Assembly: GCA_026990045.1 (NCBI GenBank)
Contig: JALSIK010000052.1
Span: 1 to 5,638 of the forward strand
Direction of reading: 5' to 3'
Origin: Chromatiales bacterium
Lineage (GTDB): Bacteria; Pseudomonadota; Gammaproteobacteria; CAMYNG01
DNA length: 5,638 nt
The notes under the pieces are model-generated. The model was not told the origin of the DNA, made no database searches, and was given only the letters and a program-made list of their open reading frames with translations. Of this stretch, positions 1 to 5,562 are shown in pieces. A program made the position numbers and the translations under genes. The stretch's first letter is position 1. The number at the start of each line of letters is the position of its first letter.

Positions 1-2
1 TC

Positions 3-464
3 GTCATCGCCCTGGATGCCGACAAGGCCCCCGTGACGGTGGAGAACTTTCTGCGCTACGCCCGCGAGGGATTCTACGACGGGACCATCTTTCACCGGGT
101 CATCGACGGGTTCATGATCCAGGGCGGCGGCATGGAGCCCGGCATGAAGGAAAAACCCACCCGTGATCCCATCAAGAACGAGGCCGACAACGGGCTCAGG
201 AACGAGCGCGGCACCGTCGCCATGGCCCGCACGCCCGATCCCCACTCCGCCTCCTCCCAGTTCTTCATCAACGTCAAGGACAACGACTTCCTCGATTTCC
301 GCGCGCCCACGCCCGAGGGGTGGGGCTATTGCGTGTTCGGCCGGGTGATCGAGGGCATGGACGTGGTGGACAAGATCAAGTCGGTGGAGACCACCACCCG
401 CGGCTTCCACCAGGACGTGCCGCGCGAGGACGTGGTCATCGAGAAGGTGGACGTGGAGGACTGA
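3..464 (+). CDS. ppiB: Peptidyl-prolyl cis-trans isomerase B (cyclophilin), 5' end cut off by the window
   Basis: This is a cyclophilin that catalyses cis-trans isomerisation of proline peptide bonds during protein folding. It is probably cytoplasmic, like E. coli PpiB, but the N-terminus is not visible. The visible 153 residues carry the family signature FHRVIDGFMIQGGG at residues 30-43 of the fragment, including the catalytic Arg32 and Gln40. They also contain IKNEADNGL, RGTVAMART, SSQFFINVKDN and WGYCVFGRVIEGMDVVDKI. The ending HQDVPREDVVIEKV is the usual C-terminus. From memory of E. coli PpiB (164 residues), about 11 N-terminal residues lie before the window. The reading frame is open from position 3, so the GTG at 33 is an internal valine and not the start. 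The gene lies 19 bp upstream of lpxH on the same strand, the order seen in E. coli, which suggests one transcript. The assignment is secure. Confidence 0.96.
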   Translation, partial: VIALDADKAPVTVENFLRYAREGFYDGTIFHRVIDGFMIQGGGMEPGMKEKPTRDPIKNEADNGLRNERGTVAMARTPDPHSASSQFFINVKDNDFLDFRAPTPEGWGYCVFGRVIEGMDVVDKIKSVETTTRGFHQDVPREDVVIEKVDVED

Positions 465-483
465 TCCCGACCCGCGGGCGCCC

Positions 484-1203
484 ATGCGCACCCTGCTCAT
501 CTCCGACCTCCACCTGAGCGAGGAACGCCCCGCCATCACCGAGCTGTTCCTGCGCTTCTGCGCGGAGGAGGCCCCGGGGGCCGAGGCCCTCTACAGCCTG
601 GGCGACCTGTTCGAGGTCTGGCTGGGCGACGACTTCGTCCTGCCCCACTACGACGCCCCCTGCCGGGCCCTGGCCCGGCTCGCCGCCGGCGGCACCCCGG
701 TGTACTTCATGGCCGGCAACCGCGACTTCCTGCTGGGTCCCGAGGGCGCCGCCCGCTGCGGCATGACCCTGCTGGCCGAGCCCGCGGTGATGGACCTGTA
801 CGGCACGCCCACGGTGCTGCTCCACGGCGACACCCTGTGCACCGACGATGTCCCCTACCAGGAGTTCCGCCGCATGGTGCGCGACCCGGCCTGGCAGCGT
901 GACTTCCTCGCCCGCCCGCCGCAGGAGCGCCTGGCCATGGCCCGCCGGGTGCGCGAGATCAGCCGCACCGAGACCGCCGCCAAGGCGGAAGAGATCATGG
1001 ACGTCAATGCCGGCGCGGTGACCGCGGCCTTCCGCGCGGCCGGCGTGCGGCAGATGATCCACGGCCACACCCACCGCCCCGCCCTCCACGCCCTGGAGGT
1101 GGACGGCGAACCGGCCCGGCGCCTGGTGCTGGGCGACTGGTACCACCGCGGCAGCTTCCTGGAATGCGATGCCGCCGGCTGCCGCCTGCGCGACTACGGC
1201 TGA
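484..1203 (+). CDS. lpxH: UDP-2,3-diacylglucosamine diphosphatase
   Basis: LpxH hydrolyses the pyrophosphate of UDP-2,3-diacylglucosamine to give lipid X and UMP, the fourth step of lipid A synthesis, at the inner face of the inner membrane. The 239-residue protein is a calcineurin-like metallophosphoesterase. Its metal ligands fall at the E. coli positions: Asp8 and His10 (SDLHL), Asp41 (GDLFEVWLGDD), Asn79 (AGNRD), His114 (LHGD), and His195 and His197 (HGHTHRP). Length and all motifs match the family, so it should be active. The ATG at 484 is the first residue of the conserved strand MRTLLISDLHL, so the start is firm although the bases before it (GCGGGCGCCC) make a poor ribosome site. Translation may depend on coupling to ppiB, whose stop lies 19 bp upstream. 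No T-tract terminator follows. The first palindrome, 28 bp after the stop, may serve as the transcript end. Confidence 0.97.
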   Translation: MRTLLISDLHLSEERPAITELFLRFCAEEAPGAEALYSLGDLFEVWLGDDFVLPHYDAPCRALARLAAGGTPVYFMAGNRDFLLGPEGAARCGMTLLAEPAVMDLYGTPTVLLHGDTLCTDDVPYQEFRRMVRDPAWQRDFLARPPQERLAMARRVREISRTETAAKAEEIMDVNAGAVTAAFRAAGVRQMIHGHTHRPALHALEVDGEPARRLVLGDWYHRGSFLECDAAGCRLRDYG

Positions 1204-1231
1204 GCATTCAGAGGATGAAAGACGCCCGCCC

Positions 1232-1263
1232 GTAGGGTGCTGTTCGCCGGGAACGCACCCTAC
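1232..1263. repeat. GTAGGGTGC palindromic repeat (hairpin)
   Basis: GTAGGGTGC (1232-1240) pairs with GCACCCTAC (1255-1263). The stem continues inward as GTTC (1242-1245) with GAAC (1251-1254) after one bulged T, giving 13 pairs around a five-base loop. It begins 28 bp after the lpxH stop. Repeats of the GTAGGGTGC...GCACCCTAC type are, from general knowledge, scattered in many copies through proteobacterial genomes. It may end or protect the lpxH transcript, though there is no T-tract. Confidence 0.75.
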
Positions 1264-1282
1264 GAATGTCGATGTGCAACCC

Positions 1283-1358
1283 GTAGGAACACCGCCCCGG
1301 CGCGAACGGTGGTGTCATTCCATCGCGGCCGGGGTTCGCGGCCAGGGGCCGCTCCTAC
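1283..1358. repeat. Inverted pair of REP elements (BIME-like)
   Basis: GTAGGA (1283-1288) followed by CGCGAAC (1301-1307) is mirrored by GTTCGCG (1334-1340) followed by TCCTAC (1353-1358). In both halves the two blocks are spaced identically, 18 bp from outer block edge to inner block start. The right half holds a tight hairpin, GCGGCC-AGG-GGCCGC (1338-1352). The left half has a more degenerate core. This is the layout of Pseudomonas-type REP sequences (TTCGCGGCC..GGCCGCTCCTAC) arranged as an inverted pair, which REP-associated tyrosine transposases are thought to spread. No such transposase is in the window. Confidence 0.7.
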
Positions 1359-1378
1359 AAGTGGCTGGAAACACCGGT

Positions 1379-1413
1379 CCCCTCTCCCTCCGGGAGAGGG
1401 ACAGGGTGAGGGG
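1379..1413. repeat. CCCTCTCCC/GGGAGAGGG palindromic repeat
   Basis: CCCTCTCCC (1380-1388) and GGGAGAGGG (1392-1400) form a perfect 9-bp stem with a 3-base loop. A second arm, GGGTGAGGGG (1404-1413), can pair with CCCCTCTCCC (1379-1388) at 9 of 10 positions, so the left arm has two possible partners. From memory, this combination (CCCTCTCCC...GGGAGAGGG...GGGTGAGGG) is a widely dispersed proteobacterial intergenic repeat. It lies 31 bp beyond the stop of the lipoprotein gene on the other strand and could act as a transcript end for it. Confidence 0.7.
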
Positions 1414-1443
1414 ATACGACGACACACCGCCGCGCGGCCGGGT

Positions 1444-2187
1444 TCAGGCGCCGCCGCCGGCACGGATCTCCTGTACCGTGAACCGGCGATAGTCCGACGG
1501 GATCGCGAACAGCCCGGGCTCCGGCTCGTAGTCCTCCCGGTAATCCACCAGGGTCCGGGCATAGCCGTTGCGCCCCCACTCCTGGATGGGAAAACCGAAG
1601 GCCAGCTCGCGGTTGGGGGCGAAGGTGGTCATGGCCAGGGAACAAGGATCGCGCACGTCGGCCGGAATGGTATTCGCCGTCAGCATGGCATCGGAGGCCA
1701 GCACCAGCCGGAACTCCCGCAACGCCGCCACCACGTCTTCCATCAGCCCGGCCACGCTCACGGTGTCGTAGCACACCTCGCCGTTGACCACCACCTGGTG
1801 GTGCACCGGGACCACACCGTTGATGGCCGGGGCGCCCTTCATGGGCCCGAGGTTGCGGGCCTCCACCTGGAGGGGGATGGGCGGCTCCACCGGCCGGTTC
1901 TGCGGCTCCACGATCATCACCGAGCGATCTTCGGCATTGACGCTGAAAATGAGCCGGCTCCGGCGGTCGAACAGCACGAAGTCCTCGGATCCCTCGCCGT
2001 CATCGAAACGCATGAAGTCACGGGTGACGATGACCCGCGTGCGGTAGGGATCGATGTTTTCCTCCCGTTCGACGAACTCGATGAGGATGGCCGCGGCCGG
2101 TGCCACGGCTGCCTTCTCGGCCACCGGCCGCTGGCAGCCCGCCAGGACGGCCATCACCGGTACCAGCAACAGGACGGCTGCACGCAT
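1444..2187 (-). CDS. Uncharacterised outer-membrane-type lipoprotein
   Basis: I do not recognise the function. The 247-residue product opens with a short lipoprotein signal: Arg2, a hydrophobic run at residues 4-14, and the lipobox L15-A16-G17-C18. Residue 19 is Gln rather than Asp, which would favour sorting to the outer membrane. The mature part looks like a soluble beta-rich periplasmic domain. Repeated strand-like stretches (TRVIVTRDFMRFDDGEG, FVLFDRRSRLIFSV, RSVMIVE) are loosely reminiscent of DUF4412-type proteins, but this is a guess. Cys139 and Cys182 could form a disulfide. The chosen ATG at 2187 has a good ribosome site (GGGGGA, just upstream). An alternative ATG at 2205 overlaps the DUF455 stop as ATGA and adds six residues (MKKGED), giving two more lysines before the hydrophobic run. 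Either way it is the second gene of a two-gene unit, 14 bp after DUF455. Confidence 0.85.
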   Translation of the reverse strand: MRAAVLLLVPVMAVLAGCQRPVAEKAAVAPAAAILIEFVEREENIDPYRTRVIVTRDFMRFDDGEGSEDFVLFDRRSRLIFSVNAEDRSVMIVEPQNRPVEPPIPLQVEARNLGPMKGAPAINGVVPVHHQVVVNGEVCYDTVSVAGLMEDVVAALREFRLVLASDAMLTANTIPADVRDPCSLAMTTFAPNRELAFGFPIQEWGRNGYARTLVDYREDYEPEPGLFAIPSDYRRFTVQEIRAGGGA

Positions 2188-2201
2188 GTCTTCCCCCTTT
2201 T

Positions 2202-3023
2202 TCATCCAGGGACCGGCGCGCCGGTCCCCTCCAGGTAGCTCAACTCGCTCTCGCTGAACCCTGCCGCCCGGCGGGCCTCCCGCGCCAGCGGCCCGCCGCC
2301 GCGGTGCCCGGCCAGGTGCCGTTCCAGCAGCGCGCGGAACGTGACCTCCGGGTCCAGGCCCCGGCGCCGGCACAGGTAGCGGAACCAGCGCGTCCCCTTG
2401 CGCACATGGTCCACCTCGTCCCGGTGAATCACGTCCAGCACCGCCGCGGTGGCATGGTCCCCGGCCGCGGCCAGGCGCCGCCGGATGCCCGGGGTCACGT
2501 CCAGCCCGCGCGCCTCCAAGACCCGCGGCACCAGGGCCATGCGCACCAGCGGGTCGTGGTCCGTCTCCCGCGCCGCCTGCCACAACCCGTCGTGCCCCGG
2601 CAGGTCGCCATAGGCGCAGTCCAGCTCCGCCAGCCGCTCCGCCAGCAGGGCGAAATGGTGGGCCTCTTCCACCGCCACGCCCACCCAATCGTCGTAGAAC
2701 GCCCGGGGCAAGCCGCGGAAACGGTATACCGCGTCCCAGGCCAGGTTGATGGCATTGTACTCGATGTGGCACAGGGCGTGGACGAGGGCCGCCCGGCCGC
2801 GGCGGCTGCCGGCCCCGCGCCGCGGCAGGGCCTGCGGCGGCACCAGTTCCAGCCGCGCGGGCAGCCCCGGCCGGGCGATGGGCCCGGGCGGCGTGCCACC
2901 GGCGGCGGCCAGACGGCCCGCGCGCCAGGCCGCGGCCGCCTCCCGGGTGGCGGCCAGCTTGTGCGCCGGCTCCGCGGCCTCGATGCAGGCGCGGGCGGCG
3001 TCGAACAGGCTGGTGGGTTCCAT
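2202..3023 (-). CDS. DUF455 family ferritin-like protein
   Basis: This 273-residue protein belongs to the DUF455 family (Pfam PF04305), which has a ferritin-like four-helix fold. A di-iron or other two-metal site is expected but the reaction is unknown. Visible ligand candidates are Glu88 in HIEYNAINLAWDA, Glu120 and His123 in VEEAHHF, Glu170 in VLEARGLDVTPG, and Glu203 and His206 in RDEVDHV. The two ExxH pairs and the spacing fit a ferritin-like metal centre. The first 60 residues are Ala/Arg-rich and less conserved. The ATG at 3023 (MEPTSLFDAARACIEAAEP) fits the family N-terminus. The frame stays open upstream to 3224, but that stretch is repeat-element sequence. No good Shine-Dalgarno is present, because the mobile element ends 11 bp before the start codon. 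The gene is followed at once by the lipoprotein gene. The product is probably cytoplasmic, since no signal peptide is seen. Confidence 0.9.
   Translation of the reverse strand: MEPTSLFDAARACIEAAEPAHKLAATREAAAAWRAGRLAAAGGTPPGPIARPGLPARLELVPPQALPRRGAGSRRGRAALVHALCHIEYNAINLAWDAVYRFRGLPRAFYDDWVGVAVEEAHHFALLAERLAELDCAYGDLPGHDGLWQAARETDHDPLVRMALVPRVLEARGLDVTPGIRRRLAAAGDHATAAVLDVIHRDEVDHVRKGTRWFRYLCRRRGLDPEVTFRALLERHLAGHRGGGPLAREARRAAGFSESELSYLEGTGAPVPG
2209..2228. repeat. 20-bp perfect palindrome at the end of the DUF455 gene
   Basis: GGGACCGGCG (2209-2218) is followed directly by its exact reverse complement CGCCGGTCCC (2219-2228). It covers the last codons of the DUF455 gene and ends four bases before the overlapping stop and alternative start at 2202-2205. 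In RNA it would fold into an 8-bp, all but one G-C hairpin with a four-base loop, placed just ahead of the lipoprotein's ribosome site. Confidence 0.8.
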
Positions 3024-3034
3024 GGCCCGACATC

Positions 3035-3163
3035 TTAACAGGATGTTGAAAAAGGTCGTCCTGACCTTTTTCAACACGCCGATATCCACGCGCTTGCACG
3101 CTCGATTTGCGGGCGGGGCATCCCTGCCCCGCATCAGCAGGCTGTTTTTCAACAGCCTGTTAA
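3035..3163. mobile_element. MITE-like element, 129 bp, with terminal inverted repeats
   Basis: The left end TTAACAGGATGTTGAAAAA (3035-3053) and the reverse complement of the right end, TTAACAGGCTGTTGAAAAA (3145-3163), agree at 18 of 19 positions. Inside are three hairpins. One is a 14-bp stem, TGTTGAAAAAGGTC with its complement (3044-3057/3063-3076). The second is GCGGGGCA/TGCCCCGC (3113-3120/3125-3132). The third is CAGGCTGTT/AACAGCCTG (3138-3146/3151-3159). There is no coding capacity, so it would have to be moved by a transposase elsewhere. The target duplication is unclear: TTAA sits at both edges, and TTAACAG occurs directly repeated at 3035-3041 and 3160-3166. Base composition is less GC-rich than the genes around it. 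Confidence 0.75.
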
Positions 3164-3457
3164 CAGACCCCTTTCCAAACCGATGGAAACGATTAGCGGC
3201 TCGCCGGACTGCAACCTGCCGCACCCGGACATGTGCCGGGTTCGGTACATCGAAACAGGTCGGGACGTTTTCATGTCCCGTCGAGTCAAGTGAATTTTTC
3301 GTGAAACGGGCTAGTGCGCACGCGTTATTGCCGCTCCCCGCCGCAGGCCCGAAAATGTGCTCCCGTTCTCACACAGGCGTCGCCGGATGAACCGGCGCCG
3401 CGGGAAAGTACGACCGAATCAAGGATACTCGATGAAGGAAAACCCTGGGGGGAGACG
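3164..3457. other. Gene-free region upstream of the small membrane protein gene
   Basis: These 294 bp hold no convincing gene and are less GC-rich than the flanks. Three short hairpins can be seen: ACCCGG/CCGGGT (3223-3228/3236-3241), CGGGAC/GTCCCG (3261-3266/3275-3280) and CGCCGG/CCGGCG (3381-3386/3392-3397). A weak sigma-70-like pair, TTGCCG (3328-3333) with GAAAAT (3351-3356) at 17 bp spacing, could serve the downstream gene and would leave a leader of about 95 bases. I do not recognise a known riboswitch in it. Confidence 0.4.
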
Positions 3458-3640
3458 ATGATTCCGAAACCCATCTACGAGGTGCTGCCCGTGCTCTACG
3501 TGGCCACGGGAATCGCCACCTTCACGGCCGCGGAATCACCGCTGCTGTTCGCCCTGGGTGCGCTGCTGGGCATCACCGGCATCGTGCTGCTCAACCGCCG
3601 GCGCAACTACCGCGTCCTGCGCGAGCGCCGCAGCCACTGA
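3458..3640 (+). CDS. Small two-helix membrane protein of unknown function
   Basis: The 60-residue product has two predicted membrane helices, about residues 9-25 (VLPVLYVATGIATFTAA) and 28-45 (PLLFALGALLGITGIVLL), joined by a very short turn around Glu26-Ser27. It ends in a strongly basic tail (NRRRNYRVLRERRSH). The basic C-terminus and Lys4 at the N-terminus suggest both ends face the cytoplasm (helical hairpin). The ATG at 3458 follows a strong ribosome site, GGGGGAG at 3447-3453, with 4 bases of spacing. This is the best translation signal on the plus strand here and the main reason to accept so short a gene. An intrinsic terminator 46 bp after the stop suggests it is transcribed alone or as the last gene. 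I do not know its function. Small MIPKP-starting hairpin proteins seem to be widespread in gammaproteobacteria, but this is from memory only. Confidence 0.82.
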   Translation: MIPKPIYEVLPVLYVATGIATFTAAESPLLFALGALLGITGIVLLNRRRNYRVLRERRSH

Positions 3641-3686
3641 CCGGCCGTTGAATCGGCGGGCCGCCGCGGCGCGGCCTGCCCGCCGG

Positions 3687-3710
3687 ACGCCCCGCCCCGC
3701 GGGGCGTTTT
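3687..3710 (+). terminator. Intrinsic terminator after the small membrane protein gene
   Basis: ACGCCCC (3687-3693) pairs with GGGGCGT (3701-3707) around a seven-base loop, and the stem runs into TTTT (3707-3710). A second GC-rich hairpin lies just upstream, GGCGGGC (3655-3661) with GCCCGCC (3678-3684). The T-tract is short, so termination may be partial. This would leave some transcription for the Nudix gene that starts about 50 bp further on. Confidence 0.65.
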
Positions 3711-3761
3711 CCAACCATGCCGCCGCTGGACCAGCGATGGCACTCGTTCCACAATGGACCC

Positions 3762-4184
3762 ATGGACGCAGAGGCGATGCCGGTGGTGGGCGTGGGGGCG
3801 GTGGTGCGCCGCGACGGCCGCATCCTGCTGGTGAAGCGGGCGCACCCGCCCCATGCCGGGCTGTGGGCCATTCCCGGCGGCAAGGTACGCCCGGGCGAGT
3901 CCCTGCAGGCCGCGGCCGAGCGCGAGATCCTGGAGGAGACCGGAGTGCGCATCCGCGCCGGCGGGCCCGTGCATGCCTTCGACCTCGTGGAGCGCGACGA
4001 CCAGGGCCGCGTCACCTGCCACTACGTGGTCGTCGATCTCGCCGCCGAGTACCTCGGCGGCGAGCCGCGCGCGGGTTCCGACGCCGCCGGGGCCGGCTGG
4101 TTCAGCGAGGAAGAGCTGGCCACCCTGCCCCTCAACCCCGACACCGCCGCCCTCCTCCGCCGGCTCCGCGGCCGCGCCGGCTGA
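3762..4184 (+). CDS. Nudix hydrolase (ADP-ribose pyrophosphatase-like)
   Basis: The 140-residue protein has a full Nudix box at residues 40-62. It matches G-x5-E-x7-R-E-U-x-E-E-x-G-U exactly: Gly40, Glu46, Arg54-Glu55, Glu58-Glu59, Gly61. It binds divalent metal and hydrolyses nucleoside diphosphates linked to another group. The run LLVKRAHPPHAGLWAIPGGK just before the box and the late WFSEEELATLPL resemble small ADP-ribose pyrophosphatase-like members, but the substrate cannot be read with certainty. Length is typical of a single-domain Nudix enzyme. The start is uncertain. ATGs at 3717, 3762 and 3777 are in frame and none has a proper ribosome site. 3717 lies too close to the terminator T-tract. 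A weak promoter-like pair, TGGACC (3727-3732) and CACAAT (3751-3756), would place transcription start next to 3762. No partner gene is evident. Confidence 0.9.
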   Translation: MDAEAMPVVGVGAVVRRDGRILLVKRAHPPHAGLWAIPGGKVRPGESLQAAAEREILEETGVRIRAGGPVHAFDLVERDDQGRVTCHYVVVDLAAEYLGGEPRAGSDAAGAGWFSEEELATLPLNPDTAALLRRLRGRAG

Positions 4185-4262
4185 GCCAGGGGTTCGGGCC
4201 CAGGGTCCGCTATGGTGGCCGCCCTCGGCGCGAACAATGATTTTCCTTTGAGTACCGGAAAC

Positions 4263-4292
4263 CAGAGGCCGGAAGACAGCTTCCCTCCTCTG
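4263..4292 (-). terminator. Strong hairpin downstream of metZ, possible terminator
   Basis: CAGAGG (4263-4268) and GGAAG (4271-4275) pair with CTTCC (4280-4284) and CCTCTG (4287-4292), with a two-by-two internal loop and a four-base loop. It starts 24 bp beyond the metZ stop. On the metZ strand it is followed only by GTTTCC, so the T-tract is poor. It may end or protect the metZ transcript and could also act on the convergent Nudix transcript. Confidence 0.4.
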
Positions 4293-4312
4293 ACCTCCGT
4301 CTTCCGTCCTCT
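4278..4312. repeat. Degenerate 7-bp tandem repeat, five units
   Basis: Read on the minus strand, the stretch divides into AGAGGAC, GGAAGAC, GGAGGTC, AGAGGAG and GGAAGCT. These are purine-rich heptamers with the shared pattern RGARGNY or close to it. It starts four bases after the metZ stop and overlaps the hairpin at 4263-4292. Such purine-rich imperfect heptamer runs probably arise by slippage. No function is evident. Confidence 0.5.
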
Positions 4313-4316
4313 GCCT

Positions 4317-5498
4317 TCAGGCCGTGGCGTCCAGGCCCCGCGCCAGGTCCTCCTGGATGTCGGCCACGTCCTCCAGTCCCACGCTGATGCGGATGAGCCC
4401 TTCGCCGATGCCGGCCTCGGCCCGCTCGGCGTCGGTGAGGCGGCCGTGGGTGGTGGTGGCCGGATGGGTGATGGTGGACCTGGCGTCGCCCAGGTTGGCG
4501 GTGATGGACAGCAGCCGGGTGGCGTCGATGACCCGCCAGGCCGCCTCGCGCCCGCCGGCCACCTCGAAGGCCAGCACGCCGCCGAAGCCCGACTGCTGGC
4601 GCGCGGCCAGCTCGTGCTGCGGGTGGTCCGGCAGCCCCGGGTAGAACACGCGGGTCACCCCCGGTTGCTCCCGCAGCCAGCGGGCCAGCGCCAGGGCGCT
4701 GGCGCTGTGGCGCTCCATGCGCAGGGCCAGCGTCTCCAGGCCCTTGAGGAACACCCAGGCGTTGAACGGGCTCATGCTGGGACCGGCGGTGCGCAGGAAG
4801 CCGAACACCTCCTCGCCCACCTGCCTGGCATCGCCCACCACCGCGCCCCCCACGCAGCGGCCCTGGCCGTCCAGGTACTTGGTGGCGGAGTGCACCACGA
4901 TGTCCGCGCCCAGGGCCAGGGGCCGCTGCAGGGCCGGGGTGCAGAAGACGTTGTCCACCACCAGCAGGGCATCGCGGGCGTGGGCCAGCTCCGCCAGGGC
5001 CGCGATGTCCGCCACCTCGCCCAGCGGGTTGGAGGGGGTCTCCAGAAACAGCAACCGGGTTTGCGGGCGCATGGCCGCGGCCCAGGCCTGCGGGTCGGTG
5101 AGCGGCACGAAGGTGGTCTCGATGCCGCAGCGGGCCAGGTACTTGTTGAACAGGACCACGGTGGAGCCGAAGATGGAGCGGGAGGCGACGATGTGATCGC
5201 CGGCCGCCAGCAGTCCCAGGCAGGTGCTGAGGATGGCGGCCATGCCGGAGCCGGTGGCCACCGCGCATTCGCCCCCTTCCAGCGCCGCCAGCCGCTCCTC
5301 GAAGGCGCGCACGGTGGGATTGGTGAAGCGCGAGTAGATGTTGCCCGGGGCCTCGCCGGCGAAGCGGGCGGCGGCCTCGGCGGCGGAGCCGAACACGTAG
5401 CTGGAGGTGGTGAAGATGGGCTCGCTGTGCTCGCCCTCGCCGGTGCGGTGCTGGCCCGCGCGCACGGCACGGGTGTCGAAACGCCACTGGTCGCGCAT
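4317..5498 (-). CDS. metZ: O-succinylhomoserine sulfhydrylase
   Basis: MetZ is a PLP enzyme that joins sulfide to O-succinylhomoserine to make homocysteine directly, bypassing cystathionine, in methionine synthesis in the cytoplasm. The 393-residue product is full length for the Cys/Met metabolism PLP family. Visible landmarks are Tyr55 in NIYSRFTNPT (cofactor phosphate contact from the neighbouring subunit), TGSGMAAI at 82-89, ETPSNP at 153-158, Asp182 in VVDN (pyridine nitrogen), Lys207 in HSATKYLDGQGR (Schiff base), and Arg370 in LIRISVG (substrate carboxylate). HSATKYLDGQGR with SITANLGDARSTITHPATTTH is characteristic of MetZ rather than MetB or MetC, though a homoserine-ester specificity shift cannot be excluded. 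The ATG at 5498 has a perfect AGGAGG six bases upstream, so the start is firm. The gene stands alone and is preceded by a SAM-II riboswitch and terminator, which supports a methionine role. Confidence 0.95.
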   Translation of the reverse strand: MRDQWRFDTRAVRAGQHRTGEGEHSEPIFTTSSYVFGSAAEAAARFAGEAPGNIYSRFTNPTVRAFEERLAALEGGECAVATGSGMAAILSTCLGLLAAGDHIVASRSIFGSTVVLFNKYLARCGIETTFVPLTDPQAWAAAMRPQTRLLFLETPSNPLGEVADIAALAELAHARDALLVVDNVFCTPALQRPLALGADIVVHSATKYLDGQGRCVGGAVVGDARQVGEEVFGFLRTAGPSMSPFNAWVFLKGLETLALRMERHSASALALARWLREQPGVTRVFYPGLPDHPQHELAARQQSGFGGVLAFEVAGGREAAWRVIDATRLLSITANLGDARSTITHPATTTHGRLTDAERAEAGIGEGLIRISVGLEDVADIQEDLARGLDATA

Positions 5499-5504
5499 GT
5501 CTGC

Positions 5505-5510
5505 CCTCCT
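5505..5510 (-). promoter_or_regulatory. metZ ribosome binding site
   Basis: AGGAGG on the minus strand, six bases before the metZ ATG. It fixes the start at 5498 and rules out the upstream in-frame ATG at 5531, which lies inside the terminator's U-tract region. It is more than 60 bases downstream of the riboswitch aptamer, so it is not part of that fold. A small hairpin, GCCCG/CGGGC (5513-5517/5523-5527), sits just upstream. Confidence 0.9.
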
Positions 5511-5529
5511 GAGCCCGGACGGCGGGCAC

Positions 5530-5562
5530 AAAAAAACCCGCCTCAGCCATCGCTAAAGCAGG
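5530..5562 (-). terminator. Riboswitch-controlled intrinsic terminator of the metZ leader
   Basis: In the metZ-strand RNA, CCUGCUUUAGC (5562-5552) pairs with GCUGAGGCGGG (5547-5537) at all 11 positions, three of them G-U, around the loop GAUG. The stem is followed immediately by seven U residues (5536-5530). It lies between the SAM-II aptamer and the metZ ribosome site. Its 5' arm is shared with the antiterminator at 5552-5579. Confidence 0.85.

Noticed and set aside
436..1146. 236-residue minus-strand open frame opposite lpxH
   Set aside because: lpxH has all its metal-binding motifs on the plus strand. The reverse frame is low-complexity antisense.
1429..1438. GCCGCGCGGC palindrome as a terminator for the lipoprotein gene
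   Set aside because: Short, without a T-tract, and expected by chance at this GC content.
1237..3038. Long plus-strand open frames (1237-2238 and 2100-3038) opposite the lipoprotein and DUF455 genes
   Set aside because: Antisense shadows with biased His/Arg/Pro/Gly composition, no recognisable motifs and no ribosome site. The first would also start inside the palindromic repeats.
3024..3224. N-terminal extension of the DUF455 protein to an ATG at 3224
   Set aside because: The extra 67 codons are translated from the MITE-like element and flanking repeat. The family N-terminus begins near the ATG at 3023.
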